DNA from: Clostridium sp. HBUAS56010
Lineage (GTDB): Bacteria; Bacillota; Clostridia; Lachnospirales; Lachnospiraceae
Assembly (NCBI RefSeq): GCF_007115105.1
Contig: NZ_SULJ01000001.1
Location: forward strand, 744,001 to 808,000
DNA: 64,000 nt
Direction of reading: 5' to 3'
Both the position numbers and the translations under genes were made by a program. Below the pieces are notes generated by a model, which had not been told where the DNA came from, did not search any database, and saw only the letters and a program-made list of their open reading frames with translations. Below are positions 7,714-16,644 of the stretch, in pieces (within the stretch, counting starts at the first letter, position 1; the number at the start of each line of letters is the position of its first letter).

Positions 7714-9051
7714 TTATCTTTTATTTCTTAAAAAATCCGGTATGTTAATCTGAACTTCTTTATTCACAGTCGGACGGTAAGGCTGTCCATTCCCCTGGGG
7801 AGCACCCTGAGGACTATTCTGTCCATTATAACCTGGCTTCTGGTAATTGGAACCTGCATAGTTCTGATTGTTGTAATTCGGATTATTATTCTGATAATTC
7901 TGACCACCGGCATTATTATAAGCAGGTGCAGAGTAATTACCATTGCTGTAATTCTGATTAAAGTTCTGATTATATCCTGGAGTTGGTGCAGTTGCTGCTG
8001 TTTCCTGATTCACTGGCTGACCAGAAGGTGCTGCTGTCTTTGGCTGTTTAAAGTTTGGATTGGAAAAATTAGTCATAACCTTGGATACAGGTGTTTCTGC
8101 GTGCATGTCCAGACCAGTGGCAATCACTGTAATGCTTGCTTCATCCTGGGCATTCTCATCATACATGGCACCAAAGATAATATTCGCTTCATCTCCTGCC
8201 ATCTCCTGTACATAGCTTGCTGCTTCATTGGCTTCAATAAGACTGATGTCACCAGAAATATTAATAATTACATGGGAAGCTCCTTCAATGGTTGTCTCAA
8301 GCAGAGGACTTGACACCGCCTGCTTTACAGCTTCCAGTGCCTTTTCATCGCCTTTTGCGCGACCGATTCCAATATGAGCGATCCCCTTATCAGTCATGAC
8401 AGTCTGCACATCTGCAAAATCCAGGTTAATAAGACCTGGGACATTGATCAGATCGGTAATACCCTGAACAGCCTGCTGAAGAACCTCATCTGCCTTCTTC
8501 AGTGCATCTGGCATCGTAGTACGTCTGTCAACAATCTCCAAAAGGCGGTCGTTGGGGATCACAATCAGTGTATCAACACTTTCTTTTAAACGTTCAATCC
8601 CGTTAATCGCATTGGTCATACGGGTTCTTGCTTCAAAACGGAAAGGTTTTGTTACTACTCCTACAGTCAGAATACCCATATCCTTTGCTATCTTTGCAAC
8701 AACAGGAGCTGCTCCGGTTCCGGTTCCGCCGCCCATACCGCAGGTAACAAATACCATGTCAACACCCTTCATTGCCTGAGCCAGCTCGTCCGCATTCTCC
8801 TCTGCTGCCTTTTCACCCATCTCAGGTTTTGCACCGGCACCAAGACCTTTGGTTAATTTCTCACCAATCTGCATTGCAGTTGGAGCCTTGCAAAACTGAA
8901 GTGCCTGCTTGTCCGTGTTAATACCAATAAATTCCACACCTGCGATATTCTCATCAATCATCCGGTTCACCGCATTGTTTCCGGCACCGCCTACTCCGAT
9001 AACCAGAATCCTTGCGGCATTGTCCGCCTCATTTATCTTAATCTCTAACAA
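7714..9051 (-). CDS. ftsZ: Cell division GTPase FtsZ
   Basis: Tubulin-like GTPase that polymerises into the division ring at mid-cell. The GTP-binding signature [10 protein letters not shown] is near 107-116, the N-terminal [12 protein letters not shown] near 20-31, and the T7 region [10 protein letters not shown] near 208. After the globular part (to about 325) comes a Gln/Asn/Tyr-rich linker (about 335-425) and then the conserved C-terminal peptide IPDFLRNKR, which binds FtsA/SepF-type anchors. ftsA is not adjacent. The gene has its own promoter at 9103-9131 and a terminator right after it. Confidence 0.98.
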   Translation of the reverse strand: MLEIKINEADNAARILVIGVGGAGNNAVNRMIDENIAGVEFIGINTDKQALQFCKAPTAMQIGEKLTKGLGAGAKPEMGEKAAEENADELAQAMKGVDMVFVTCGMGGGTGTGAAPVVAKIAKDMGILTVGVVTKPFRFEARTRMTNAINGIERLKESVDTLIVIPNDRLLEIVDRRTTMPDALKKADEVLQQAVQGITDLINVPGLINLDFADVQTVMTDKGIAHIGIGRAKGDEKALEAVKQAVSSPLLETTIEGASHVIINISGDISLIEANEAASYVQEMAGDEANIIFGAMYDENAQDEASITVIATGLDMHAETPVSKVMTNFSNPNFKQPKTAAPSGQPVNQETAATAPTPGYNQNFNQNYSNGNYSAPAYNNAGGQNYQNNNPNYNNQNYAGSNYQKPGYNGQNSPQGAPQGNGQPYRPTVNKEVQINIPDFLRNKR

Positions 9052-9102
9052 GATTATATCCTCCTTTAACCATAAACAGCTTACTGTATAAACCTAATTA
9101 AT

Positions 9103-9131
9103 ATAATATTTGATTTTCACAAAAATATCAA
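9103..9131 (-). promoter_or_regulatory. Sigma-A promoter of ftsZ
   Basis: TTGATA (9126-9131) and TATTAT (9103-9108) on the minus strand with 17 bp between, in the 118-bp gap between divIB and ftsZ. It gives ftsZ expression independent of the long upstream dcw unit. Confidence 0.65.
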
Positions 9132-9169
9132 CTATTTTTTGAACAAAGTTGCTTGAAAATTATGTAAAT

Positions 9170-9895
9170 TCATTTATCTCTCACAAACCGATAAGAAGTG
9201 ACTGTATTCGCTTCATCATAAGTATCCAGATATAACGTTCCTTTAAGCCCGTCTAAAACCGGAAGCTGATCCTTTAGTTCAGAGATCTTTCCACTCATCT
9301 GATCATTGCTGCCAAGATAAATTTTAATATCTTCCATCGTCAGACAGGCATTCCCCCGGGAATCGTAATGAATCTGGTCCACTGAGATACCATAAGTAGA
9401 TAAAAGCTGGGTCAGCGTCAGGATCTCATCAAAGATTCGATGATTCTCCACCGGCAGGGGCTGGTGCAGGGCAATATGACCGTAGTCAAGCCCCACAATC
9501 CAGGGAACCCCATCAAGTTTTTCACTGGAGCTTTCCACAATGATACCATCTTTATCAAAATACAAATAGCTTCCCATATAGGAAACATAACCAACTACCG
9601 TCTTTTCATATACAATCACTTCCACCTTCACCGGGTTTAGGAATACGATTTTATAATCTTCTACAAAAGGAATCTGCGTATGTGGTCTAAACCGGTCCTT
9701 GTAGAAACAAAAAATCGCATTCCGGTCCCAGCCGCCTTTAAATATAAGGCTCTCAATCTGTTCCGAAGTATATTGTTTATTGCCGGTGACCGTGATCTCT
9801 TTGATCTGAAGTGATAGAAAAATCACTGCTGCCAGCACAGCTACCGCTGCCGCGATTGCCAGTTTCATCTTTCTTCTGCTTTTAAGATATCTCAT
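9170..9895 (-). CDS. divIB: Cell division protein DivIB/FtsQ
   Basis: Bitopic divisome protein of 241 residues: basic cytoplasmic tail (YLKSRRKMK), a membrane helix at about 11-29, then a POTRA domain (about 32-102, starting IKEITVTGNKQYTSEQI) and the beta domain. In B. subtilis DivIB forms a complex with FtsL and DivIC that activates septal synthesis. Its ATG overlaps the murA stop by 4 bp (ATGA), so it is coupled to murA. Sequence is divergent as usual for this family, but position and architecture are clear. Confidence 0.9.
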   Translation of the reverse strand: MRYLKSRRKMKLAIAAAVAVLAAVIFLSLQIKEITVTGNKQYTSEQIESLIFKGGWDRNAIFCFYKDRFRPHTQIPFVEDYKIVFLNPVKVEVIVYEKTVVGYVSYMGSYLYFDKDGIIVESSSEKLDGVPWIVGLDYGHIALHQPLPVENHRIFDEILTLTQLLSTYGISVDQIHYDSRGNACLTMEDIKIYLGSNDQMSGKISELKDQLPVLDGLKGTLYLDTYDEANTVTSYRFVRDK

Positions 9896-11142
9896 TCCAT
9901 CCCTCTGATTGCCGCTCCCAGACTGCTCAGATCACGGCAAATATCCTCGTATCCGCGTTCAATATGATAACATTCATGAATCTCTGTGATTCCCTCACAA
10001 GCCAATCCAGCTACAATAAGAGCTGCTCCTCCTCTCAAATCAGGAGATGTTACCCGGTTACCCTTTAAAGGATACCGTCCATGAACAATAGCCTGTTTTT
10101 CTGTTATGAATATATCTGCATCCAGCTTTTTCAGTTCTTCTGCGGTCCCAAAGCGCCCCTCAAAAATAGTCTCAATAAGTTTTCCTCTTCCCTTTCCAGA
10201 TGCCATCACTGCCATGAACTGTGACTGAAGATCCGTAGGAAAACCAGGATAAGGTTCCGTCATTACATCAATTCCCTCCGGCCGCCCTTTCATAGATACT
10301 TCCAGACTGTCCGGACCAGTTTTAAGTACTGCTCCCATCTTCTCTGCCGCTACAAGAGCCGCAGTTAAATCTGCCGGACGGATTCCATCAAGTAAGACTT
10401 TCCCTTCGGCTGCCATGACAGCCGTTAAATAAGTACCTGCAACAATACGGTCACCTGCAACTCTAAACTCTGAATCATGGAATTCTTTCACACCTGTAAC
10501 CGTCAATTCTGATGTCCCGATTCCCTTAATATCTGCTCCCATATTGTTTAAGAATTCACACAGTGCAATGATCTCCGGTTCTTTTGCAGCCCCCCGGATG
10601 GTTGTAACTCCCTGTGCATAAACAGAAGCCAAAAGCCCGTTCTCCGTTGCTCCCACACTTGGAAACAAAAATTCTATGTCTGCCCCTTTCAGTGCCTTGG
10701 CAGAGACAATCAGTTTTTCCTCTTTATCTTCCACTACAGCCCCAAGCTTTGAAAATGCCTTCAGGTGAAGATCAATGGGCCTTTTCCCTATCGAACACCC
10801 TCCGGGAAAACTGGTAACCGCAAGGCCGGTTCTTCCAAGAAGCGAGCCTGAAAGTATAATGGAGGAACGCATGCTTTTCATATACTCTTCGGGAATCTCT
10901 GCCTGTGTAAGTGTTGCAGCATTAACGATCAGCGTATTGCCTTCCAGACGGCAGATACAGCCAATACGCTCAAGTATCCCCAGCATACAGAACACATCCT
11001 GTATCCTGGGGACATTATGAATCACTGTTGTACCTTTATGGAGAACCGCCGCTGCCATCATAGGCAGAACAGCATTCTTGGAACCCTGAATTTTTATCTC
11101 ACCTTTTAAGGATCGTAACCCCTGGACCTGTATGACTGACAA
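9892..11142 (-). CDS. murA: UDP-N-acetylglucosamine 1-carboxyvinyltransferase
   Basis: First committed step of peptidoglycan precursor synthesis: adds enolpyruvate from PEP to UDP-GlcNAc. The catalytic loop SFPGGCSIGKRPIDLH has the essential Cys (near 116), the residue alkylated by fosfomycin. The N-terminal LKGEIKIQGSKNAVLP is the standard MurA start. I choose a TTG start at 11142 (MSVIQVQGL) because GGGAGG lies 7 bases upstream; an in-frame ATG at 11157 has no good ribosome site and the GGGAGG would lie inside it. The gene occupies the slot between ftsW and divIB where murG is often found. Confidence 0.95.
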   Translation of the reverse strand: MSVIQVQGLRSLKGEIKIQGSKNAVLPMMAAAVLHKGTTVIHNVPRIQDVFCMLGILERIGCICRLEGNTLIVNAATLTQAEIPEEYMKSMRSSIILSGSLLGRTGLAVTSFPGGCSIGKRPIDLHLKAFSKLGAVVEDKEEKLIVSAKALKGADIEFLFPSVGATENGLLASVYAQGVTTIRGAAKEPEIIALCEFLNNMGADIKGIGTSELTVTGVKEFHDSEFRVAGDRIVAGTYLTAVMAAEGKVLLDGIRPADLTAALVAAEKMGAVLKTGPDSLEVSMKGRPEGIDVMTEPYPGFPTDLQSQFMAVMASGKGRGKLIETIFEGRFGTAEELKKLDADIFITEKQAIVHGRYPLKGNRVTSPDLRGGAALIVAGLACEGITEIHECYHIERGYEDICRDLSSLGAAIRGME

Positions 11143-11211
11143 TCCGGTACCTCCCATGGCTTCTTATATACTATCCTATGTTAAAAGTGAGAGTTTGGGT
11201 ATCAAATCTTA

Positions 11212-12363
11212 CTATTTTTCCAGTTTTATCTGATTTGAAACACTTAAAACCATGCCCATTTCTATCATGAGGAACAATACCGAAGTACCACCGTAACTGA
11301 TAAACGGAAGGGTAATGCCAGTATTTGGAATGGTATTGGTAACAACCGCAATATTAAGGATTACCTGAATTGCAATGTGCCCCATAACCCCAACAACCAA
11401 TAGCGCACCAAATAAATCGGGTGCATTGTCCGCAATGAGCATAAAGCGGTAAATCATAAAAAGAAATATAAGGATTACGGAAACCGCTCCAAAAAGGCCA
11501 AGTTCCTCACAAATAATAGAGAATATCATATCATTCTGCGCCTCAGGCACAAATCCCATCTTCTGTATGCTCTCTCCCAGTCCCCGTCCCACCAGTCCGC
11601 CGGAGCCAATGGCATATAAGCCCTGGAGCACCTGATAGCCGCCTGTCGAGGGATAAGCTTCCGGTTCCATCCAGACCAGTATACGGCCAAGCTGGTAATC
11701 ATGAAGAATATTCATCTTCTCAAGCACCGTTGCCAGGGGACCGGCAACAGCCAGAAGACCGACTCCTGCAAATCCGCAGGCAAAAAACGGCCACTTTTTC
11801 TTACATGCCACAAACAGCATAACAAAAGCAATTCCAACGATAATAATACCAGAGCTTAAATTGTTTGCAGCAACGATTCCCGCAATGGGGATTGTCATTA
11901 CAATAATCAGAAGAACTCCATTTCTGGTGTTGATCTTTTTGCCCATCTGGACAATCAGCATCGCAAGCATCACGATTAACGCAATTTTAACAAACTCTGT
12001 TGGCTGAAAGGATAAAGAACCAACTCCCAGCCATCTCCTCTTTCCATTTACCCGACGGCCAAATAAGGAAACTGCAATCATAAGAACATAGGAAAGGACA
12101 TATGCAAACGCTGCAACCTTTCCATACCAGTGATAATCCAATCTGGATATGACCACCATAAGGGCAAACCCTGCAAGCGCAATCTTTGCCTGCCTTGTCA
12201 TGAAGTAAGCGGCACTGCCGAATTTAATCTGTGCAGCATAAGAACTGGAACTGTATATCATAACCAAACCAAAGACGCTAAGGAAGATTACGGTAAACAA
12301 AAGGCTGTAATCATAAAAACGGCGCGGTTTGTTCTTTTTCTTCACTGGCCTTTTTTCTGACAT
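11212..12363 (-). CDS. ftsW: SEDS peptidoglycan polymerase FtsW/SpoVE
   Basis: Polytopic SEDS-family glycosyltransferase of 383 residues that polymerises lipid II with a partner class B PBP. Conserved stretches include MIYSSSSYAA near the first helix, GVGSLSFQPTEFVK, and the C-terminal NTIPNTGITLPFISYGGTS with the family signature. The basic N-terminus (KKKNKPRR) is cytoplasmic. Start at 12363 is supported by GAGGAGGAG upstream. Both FtsW and the sporulation paralogue SpoVE share this position in dcw clusters, so the exact role is open; two class B PBPs are encoded upstream as possible partners. Confidence 0.92.
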   Translation of the reverse strand: MSEKRPVKKKNKPRRFYDYSLLFTVIFLSVFGLVMIYSSSSYAAQIKFGSAAYFMTRQAKIALAGFALMVVISRLDYHWYGKVAAFAYVLSYVLMIAVSLFGRRVNGKRRWLGVGSLSFQPTEFVKIALIVMLAMLIVQMGKKINTRNGVLLIIVMTIPIAGIVAANNLSSGIIIVGIAFVMLFVACKKKWPFFACGFAGVGLLAVAGPLATVLEKMNILHDYQLGRILVWMEPEAYPSTGGYQVLQGLYAIGSGGLVGRGLGESIQKMGFVPEAQNDMIFSIICEELGLFGAVSVILIFLFMIYRFMLIADNAPDLFGALLVVGVMGHIAIQVILNIAVVTNTIPNTGITLPFISYGGTSVLFLMIEMGMVLSVSNQIKLEK

Positions 12364-12405
12364 ATCACTCCTCCTCACCAACCATACGAAAGCGTACAAA
12401 CAGCT

Positions 12406-13752
12406 TTAAAGATTGCGGACACACTCTTTAAATACCTCTCCGCGTTCTTCATAGCACTGAAACATACCCCAACTGGCACACGCCGGTGACAGGAGCACAT
12501 AATCCCCACTATTGGCATAAGAGGCACAGACACTGACAGCCTCCTGCATATCTTCCGCATACATTACATTGGTAAAGCCGTATCTCGAGGCGCATTCTGC
12601 AATCTTTTCCCGTGTCTGCCCCAGCAAAACCATATATCTTACTTTTCCATCAAACGATCTGATCCACTCATCATATTCTGAGTTTTTATCATAACCTCCT
12701 GCAATGAGAATGGTCGGTCCCGGCATAGCCTTGATCGCCTGTATGGCTGCATCAGGATTGGTGCCTTTTGAATCATTGTAATACTTGACCCCGGCTTTTT
12801 CCGCCACAAACTCAATCCGGTGTTCCACTGCTTTAAACTGACAGATCACCTGCTGTATCACCTCCATGGGAACTCCCATCTCCACGGATATTGCAATTGC
12901 AGCCATAACATTCTCATAATTATGGCGTCCAAGAAGCTTTAAATCATGGATAGACACAATCTCCTGCCTCTCGCCTTTATGATTGCAGATAATCATATCC
13001 CCATCCATACAGTAGCCTTCTTCAATCAGCTCTCTGCTGCTGAAATAAACAACACGAGGCAGCAGGCTTCTCCCAAACTCGCGGAGCACTGTATCATCAT
13101 AATTCAGAATACAGCAATCTGACTCTCTCTGGTTCTGGGTAATGCTTTCTTTAACTTTTATGTAACAATCCAAAGTTTTATGACGATTTAAGTGATCCGG
13201 CGTGATGTTAAGAATGGCGCTGATATCCGGCTTAAAGTCGGTAATCGTCTCTAACTGGAAGCTGCTGATCTCTGCAACCGTCACAGAATCCTCTTTTGTC
13301 TTTAACACTTCTTCCGTATAAGGAATTCCAATGTTTCCCACCACAAAAGCATGAGCATAGTAAGCCCTCATAATCTCTCCAGTAAGAGCTGTGGTGGTGG
13401 TCTTCCCATTGGTTCCCGTGATCGCCGCAAGTCTTCCCTTTGCATGATGATATGCCAGCTGGATCTCGCTCCACACAGGAATACCGGCATCGTTTATCAT
13501 AGAAACAAAAGGTGCATCCAAAGAGATACCGGGACTGATTACACAAAGTTTTATATCTGCCAGATCATCTTTTTTCAGTTCACCCAGCAAAACTGAAACC
13601 CTTTCCCTCTCTTCAAATCTGCTTAACAGCTCATCCTCTTTCAAGGCGGAATTGCTGTCATAAAGCACAACTTCATCCCCCGTCTTTAGAATTAACCTGG
13701 AGGCGGCGATACCACTTTTTCCACTGCCGGCAACTAAAATTTTCTGACTCAT
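12406..13752 (-). CDS. murD: UDP-N-acetylmuramoylalanine--D-glutamate ligase
   Basis: Cytoplasmic Mur ligase adding D-Glu to UDP-MurNAc-L-Ala. The P-loop AITGTNGKTTTTALTGE is near 109-125; DHLNRH near 190 and NDSKGTNPDA near 305 are the ligase-family catalytic and C-terminal-domain motifs. At 448 residues it has normal length. It lies 12 nt after mraY and about 40 nt before ftsW, inside the dcw operon. Confidence 0.97.
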   Translation of the reverse strand: MSQKILVAGSGKSGIAASRLILKTGDEVVLYDSNSALKEDELLSRFEERERVSVLLGELKKDDLADIKLCVISPGISLDAPFVSMINDAGIPVWSEIQLAYHHAKGRLAAITGTNGKTTTTALTGEIMRAYYAHAFVVGNIGIPYTEEVLKTKEDSVTVAEISSFQLETITDFKPDISAILNITPDHLNRHKTLDCYIKVKESITQNQRESDCCILNYDDTVLREFGRSLLPRVVYFSSRELIEEGYCMDGDMIICNHKGERQEIVSIHDLKLLGRHNYENVMAAIAISVEMGVPMEVIQQVICQFKAVEHRIEFVAEKAGVKYYNDSKGTNPDAAIQAIKAMPGPTILIAGGYDKNSEYDEWIRSFDGKVRYMVLLGQTREKIAECASRYGFTNVMYAEDMQEAVSVCASYANSGDYVLLSPACASWGMFQCYEERGEVFKECVRNL

Positions 13753-13764
13753 ATGGTTTCTCTC

Positions 13765-14733
13765 CTATAATCCAAGGTATGCAAGCAGGCAAAGAACCGC
13801 TGTTACAATAGCAAACACAGCAACCACCCGGGTCTCCGACCAGCCGCTAAGTTCAAAATGATGATGGATGGGTGCCATCTTAAAAATTCTTTTCCCGCCT
13901 GTTTTTTTAAAATAAGTCACCTGCATGATGACTGATAACACTTCCACTAAATAAATAAAACCGATAATAGCAATAAAAACAGGAATCTGCATCATGAATG
14001 CACTGGAAGCCACAAAGCCCCCCAGTCCAAGTGATCCGGTGTCTCCCATGAAAACTCTCGCCGGATAAACATTAAACAGCAAAAATCCCAGGAGACTTCC
14101 TACAACCGCTCCCGTAATAGGGCTGATTCCAGTCTTCTCTCCTATGGCAACCACCGTTAAGAAAGTCGCAACCAGAATTGTAACACTGGTGCACAGCCCA
14201 TCAAGACCATCGGTAAAGTTCACCCCGTTATCGGTTCCTATTACAATGAAAAACACTGCTGGTACAAAAAAGATACCCAGGCTTAAATAAAGCCCCTTAT
14301 CAAAACCTCCGGTAAACGGAATAAGCATACTGGTGCCTACATCTTTGGAGTGAAGGAGATAATAGGCAAAAATTCCTGTGATGATTAACTGCCCTGCCAT
14401 CTTCTGAACCGGTGTAAGTCCCTCTGACCGTTTCATCACAATCTTAATGTAATCATCAAGAAATCCGACGATTCCAAATCCAACGGTCATAAAAAGTATG
14501 GGAATGATCTTCGGATAATCCCTGATATAAAACAGGGATGTGATGATAACACTGGTCAAAATAATGAGTCCCCCCATAGTCGGAGTACCCTGTTTTTTCA
14601 AATGACTCTCCGGCCCTTCCTTTCGGATTTCCTGACCAAATTTCAGTCTGTGGAGAAATGGTATTACAATGGGACACAGCATGGCGCTGATAGCAAAAGC
14701 TATGATAATTGCCAGAATCGTTTCGTTAATCAT
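13765..14733 (-). CDS. mraY: Phospho-N-acetylmuramoyl-pentapeptide transferase
   Basis: Integral membrane enzyme making lipid I from UDP-MurNAc-pentapeptide and undecaprenyl phosphate. It has about 10 hydrophobic helices, the KKQGTPTMGG signature near 46-55, the Asp-rich NFTDGLDGL motif near 170 and the PIHHHFELSGW loop near 285. The ATG at 14733 has GAGGTG just upstream; a TTG 12 bp earlier is in frame but would swallow that site. Normal length at 322 residues. Confidence 0.97.
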   Translation of the reverse strand: MINETILAIIIAFAISAMLCPIVIPFLHRLKFGQEIRKEGPESHLKKQGTPTMGGLIILTSVIITSLFYIRDYPKIIPILFMTVGFGIVGFLDDYIKIVMKRSEGLTPVQKMAGQLIITGIFAYYLLHSKDVGTSMLIPFTGGFDKGLYLSLGIFFVPAVFFIVIGTDNGVNFTDGLDGLCTSVTILVATFLTVVAIGEKTGISPITGAVVGSLLGFLLFNVYPARVFMGDTGSLGLGGFVASSAFMMQIPVFIAIIGFIYLVEVLSVIMQVTYFKKTGGKRIFKMAPIHHHFELSGWSETRVVAVFAIVTAVLCLLAYLGL

Positions 14734-14808
14734 GTCACACCTCAATATTTTATGTATTGGTATATCAAAAGTACACAGTAAGTAGTATACGTCTTTTTTT
14801 CCGAATAA

Positions 14809-16569
14809 TCAACCACTGATTCGAATCGTCGAAACAGTTTTTTCCTCTGTTGGGTCAATCCCCAGATATGGAAGAATATTCTTAAAAATATCTGCAATCA
14901 CCGGAGCAGCAATGGTTCCGCCGTAATAAATGCCTTGAGGTTCATCAATGGTAATAAGTGCAATTACCTGGGGATTGTCAGCAGGAGCAAATCCCACAAA
15001 AGAAGAAATATACTTTTTTAAACTTCTGGGAAGCTTCTCAGAAGTGGCTGTTTTTCCTCCAATGCGGTATCCTTCCAGCTTTGCTTTTTTACCGCCGCCT
15101 TCTGATACCACCTGTTCCAGAATGTAGCGCATGGTCTCACTGGTCTGCGAGGAAACAATTCCTTCTCTGACCGGATAATCAAATGTATGAACCGATTCTC
15201 CGTCAGCAGCGGATACCTTTATGCCAAAGTGAGGGGTAATTCTGTTTCCACCATTAACAATTGAAGCGGAAGTGGTGATTAACTGCGTAGGTGTGATCTG
15301 AAATGACTGACCAAAGGAAACGGTTGCCAGTTCCACAAGACCCATATTTTCTTTTTTATGCATAATGGTAGATGCTTCGCCAGGAACGTCGATTCCTGTC
15401 TTTCCATTTAAGCCAAACTGTTCAAAATATTTATAGTAATTATTTACGCCAAGCCGCTGTCCCACATCAATGAGAACCGGATTGCAGGAATTCATCATTC
15501 CCTGTAAAAAAGATTCTGACCCATGGCCTCCCACTTTATGACAGCGGATCTTACGGTCCTCCACCACCCGGAATCCGGGACAGGAAAAGTGATCATCAAG
15601 TTTTACCACGCCTGCCTCTAATCCGGCGGCAGCCGTTATGATCTTAAAAGTAGATCCTGGCTCATAGGTATCGTTAATGCTTGGATTTCTCCACATCTGA
15701 TTAAGCATATCCTGTTTTTCTTTGCTGGAAGCAGGAACTTGTGTACCTGTGCTTAGTGTAAACGGATCATTCAAATTAAATTCAGGTGCATTGACCATAG
15801 CCATTATTTCCCCATTTTGAGGATTCATGACAATAATTGACACTTTTTTTGCACCTTTTTTCTCCATTACCTGATAAGCGGCCTGCTCACAGTATTTTTG
15901 AATGTTTACATCCAGACTAATCTGCAGATCCTGCCCTGGAACAGGTTCAATTCTATCTTCTGCCGCATTCTCGATTTCTATTCCAGCCGCATCAGACATG
16001 GTGAGAATCTTCCCGTTATTTCCTTTTAAATACTCTTCGTATTTGACTTCCAGACCAATAATTCCCTGATTGTCTCCTCCCGTAAACCCAAGAACCTTAG
16101 AAGCAAGGGTGTCATAAGGATAGTAACGTTTGTAATCCTCATCCACCTTCACACCTTCCAGATGATAAGTCCTTATCTGATCTCCTAATGCCTTGTCTAC
16201 ATTGGTTTTAATAATTTCTCTGGAACTGTATTTTTCCACTTTTTTTCGTACCTCAGCTTCATCAACTCCCAGTTCTTTTGATAAAACCGCAACCACCTCA
16301 TCCGGTTTTTTTATCTGGTTGTGAATAACTGAAATCGTACATACCGTCCGGTTGGTTGCAATGACGGTACCATTGGCATCAATGATGTTTCCTCTTGCTG
16401 CCTTTATGGTTCTTTCCCTTTCATGGAGATCTTCAGCCATCGCACTATAATGCTCCGAACGGAATACCATTAGAAAAATAAGCCGCCCCATTAATCCTGT
16501 CATGGCAAGAAATAACAGGAAAAACAGGAGGGCTATTTTCTCTCTGTGATGTGTTTTGTTTGTATTCAT
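14809..16569 (-). CDS. Class B penicillin-binding protein, SpoVD/FtsI type, with KTA instead of KTG
   Basis: Septal or cortex D,D-transpeptidase anchored by one N-terminal helix (about 11-32), followed by a dimerisation region and the transpeptidase domain. Active-site motifs: STFK with Ser near 306, SCN near 361, and KTATSEK near 506. The last replaces the usual KTG(T/S) by KTA, which is odd. No PASTA domain follows; the protein ends about 60 residues later. The start at 16569 has GGTGGAG upstream; the open frame extends 60 nt further. It is the second of two tandem class B PBPs. Given the spore-forming lineage one is probably SpoVD-like, and I favour this one. Confidence 0.88.
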   Translation of the reverse strand: MNTNKTHHREKIALLFFLLFLAMTGLMGRLIFLMVFRSEHYSAMAEDLHERERTIKAARGNIIDANGTVIATNRTVCTISVIHNQIKKPDEVVAVLSKELGVDEAEVRKKVEKYSSREIIKTNVDKALGDQIRTYHLEGVKVDEDYKRYYPYDTLASKVLGFTGGDNQGIIGLEVKYEEYLKGNNGKILTMSDAAGIEIENAAEDRIEPVPGQDLQISLDVNIQKYCEQAAYQVMEKKGAKKVSIIVMNPQNGEIMAMVNAPEFNLNDPFTLSTGTQVPASSKEKQDMLNQMWRNPSINDTYEPGSTFKIITAAAGLEAGVVKLDDHFSCPGFRVVEDRKIRCHKVGGHGSESFLQGMMNSCNPVLIDVGQRLGVNNYYKYFEQFGLNGKTGIDVPGEASTIMHKKENMGLVELATVSFGQSFQITPTQLITTSASIVNGGNRITPHFGIKVSAADGESVHTFDYPVREGIVSSQTSETMRYILEQVVSEGGGKKAKLEGYRIGGKTATSEKLPRSLKKYISSFVGFAPADNPQVIALITIDEPQGIYYGGTIAAPVIADIFKNILPYLGIDPTEEKTVSTIRISG

Positions 16570-16644
16570 ACACTGCTCCACCGTCATGATTGTTACAATA
16601 TATGAATCTTTGCTCTTTTTATGAGCCAAAGAAGGGATATTTCC

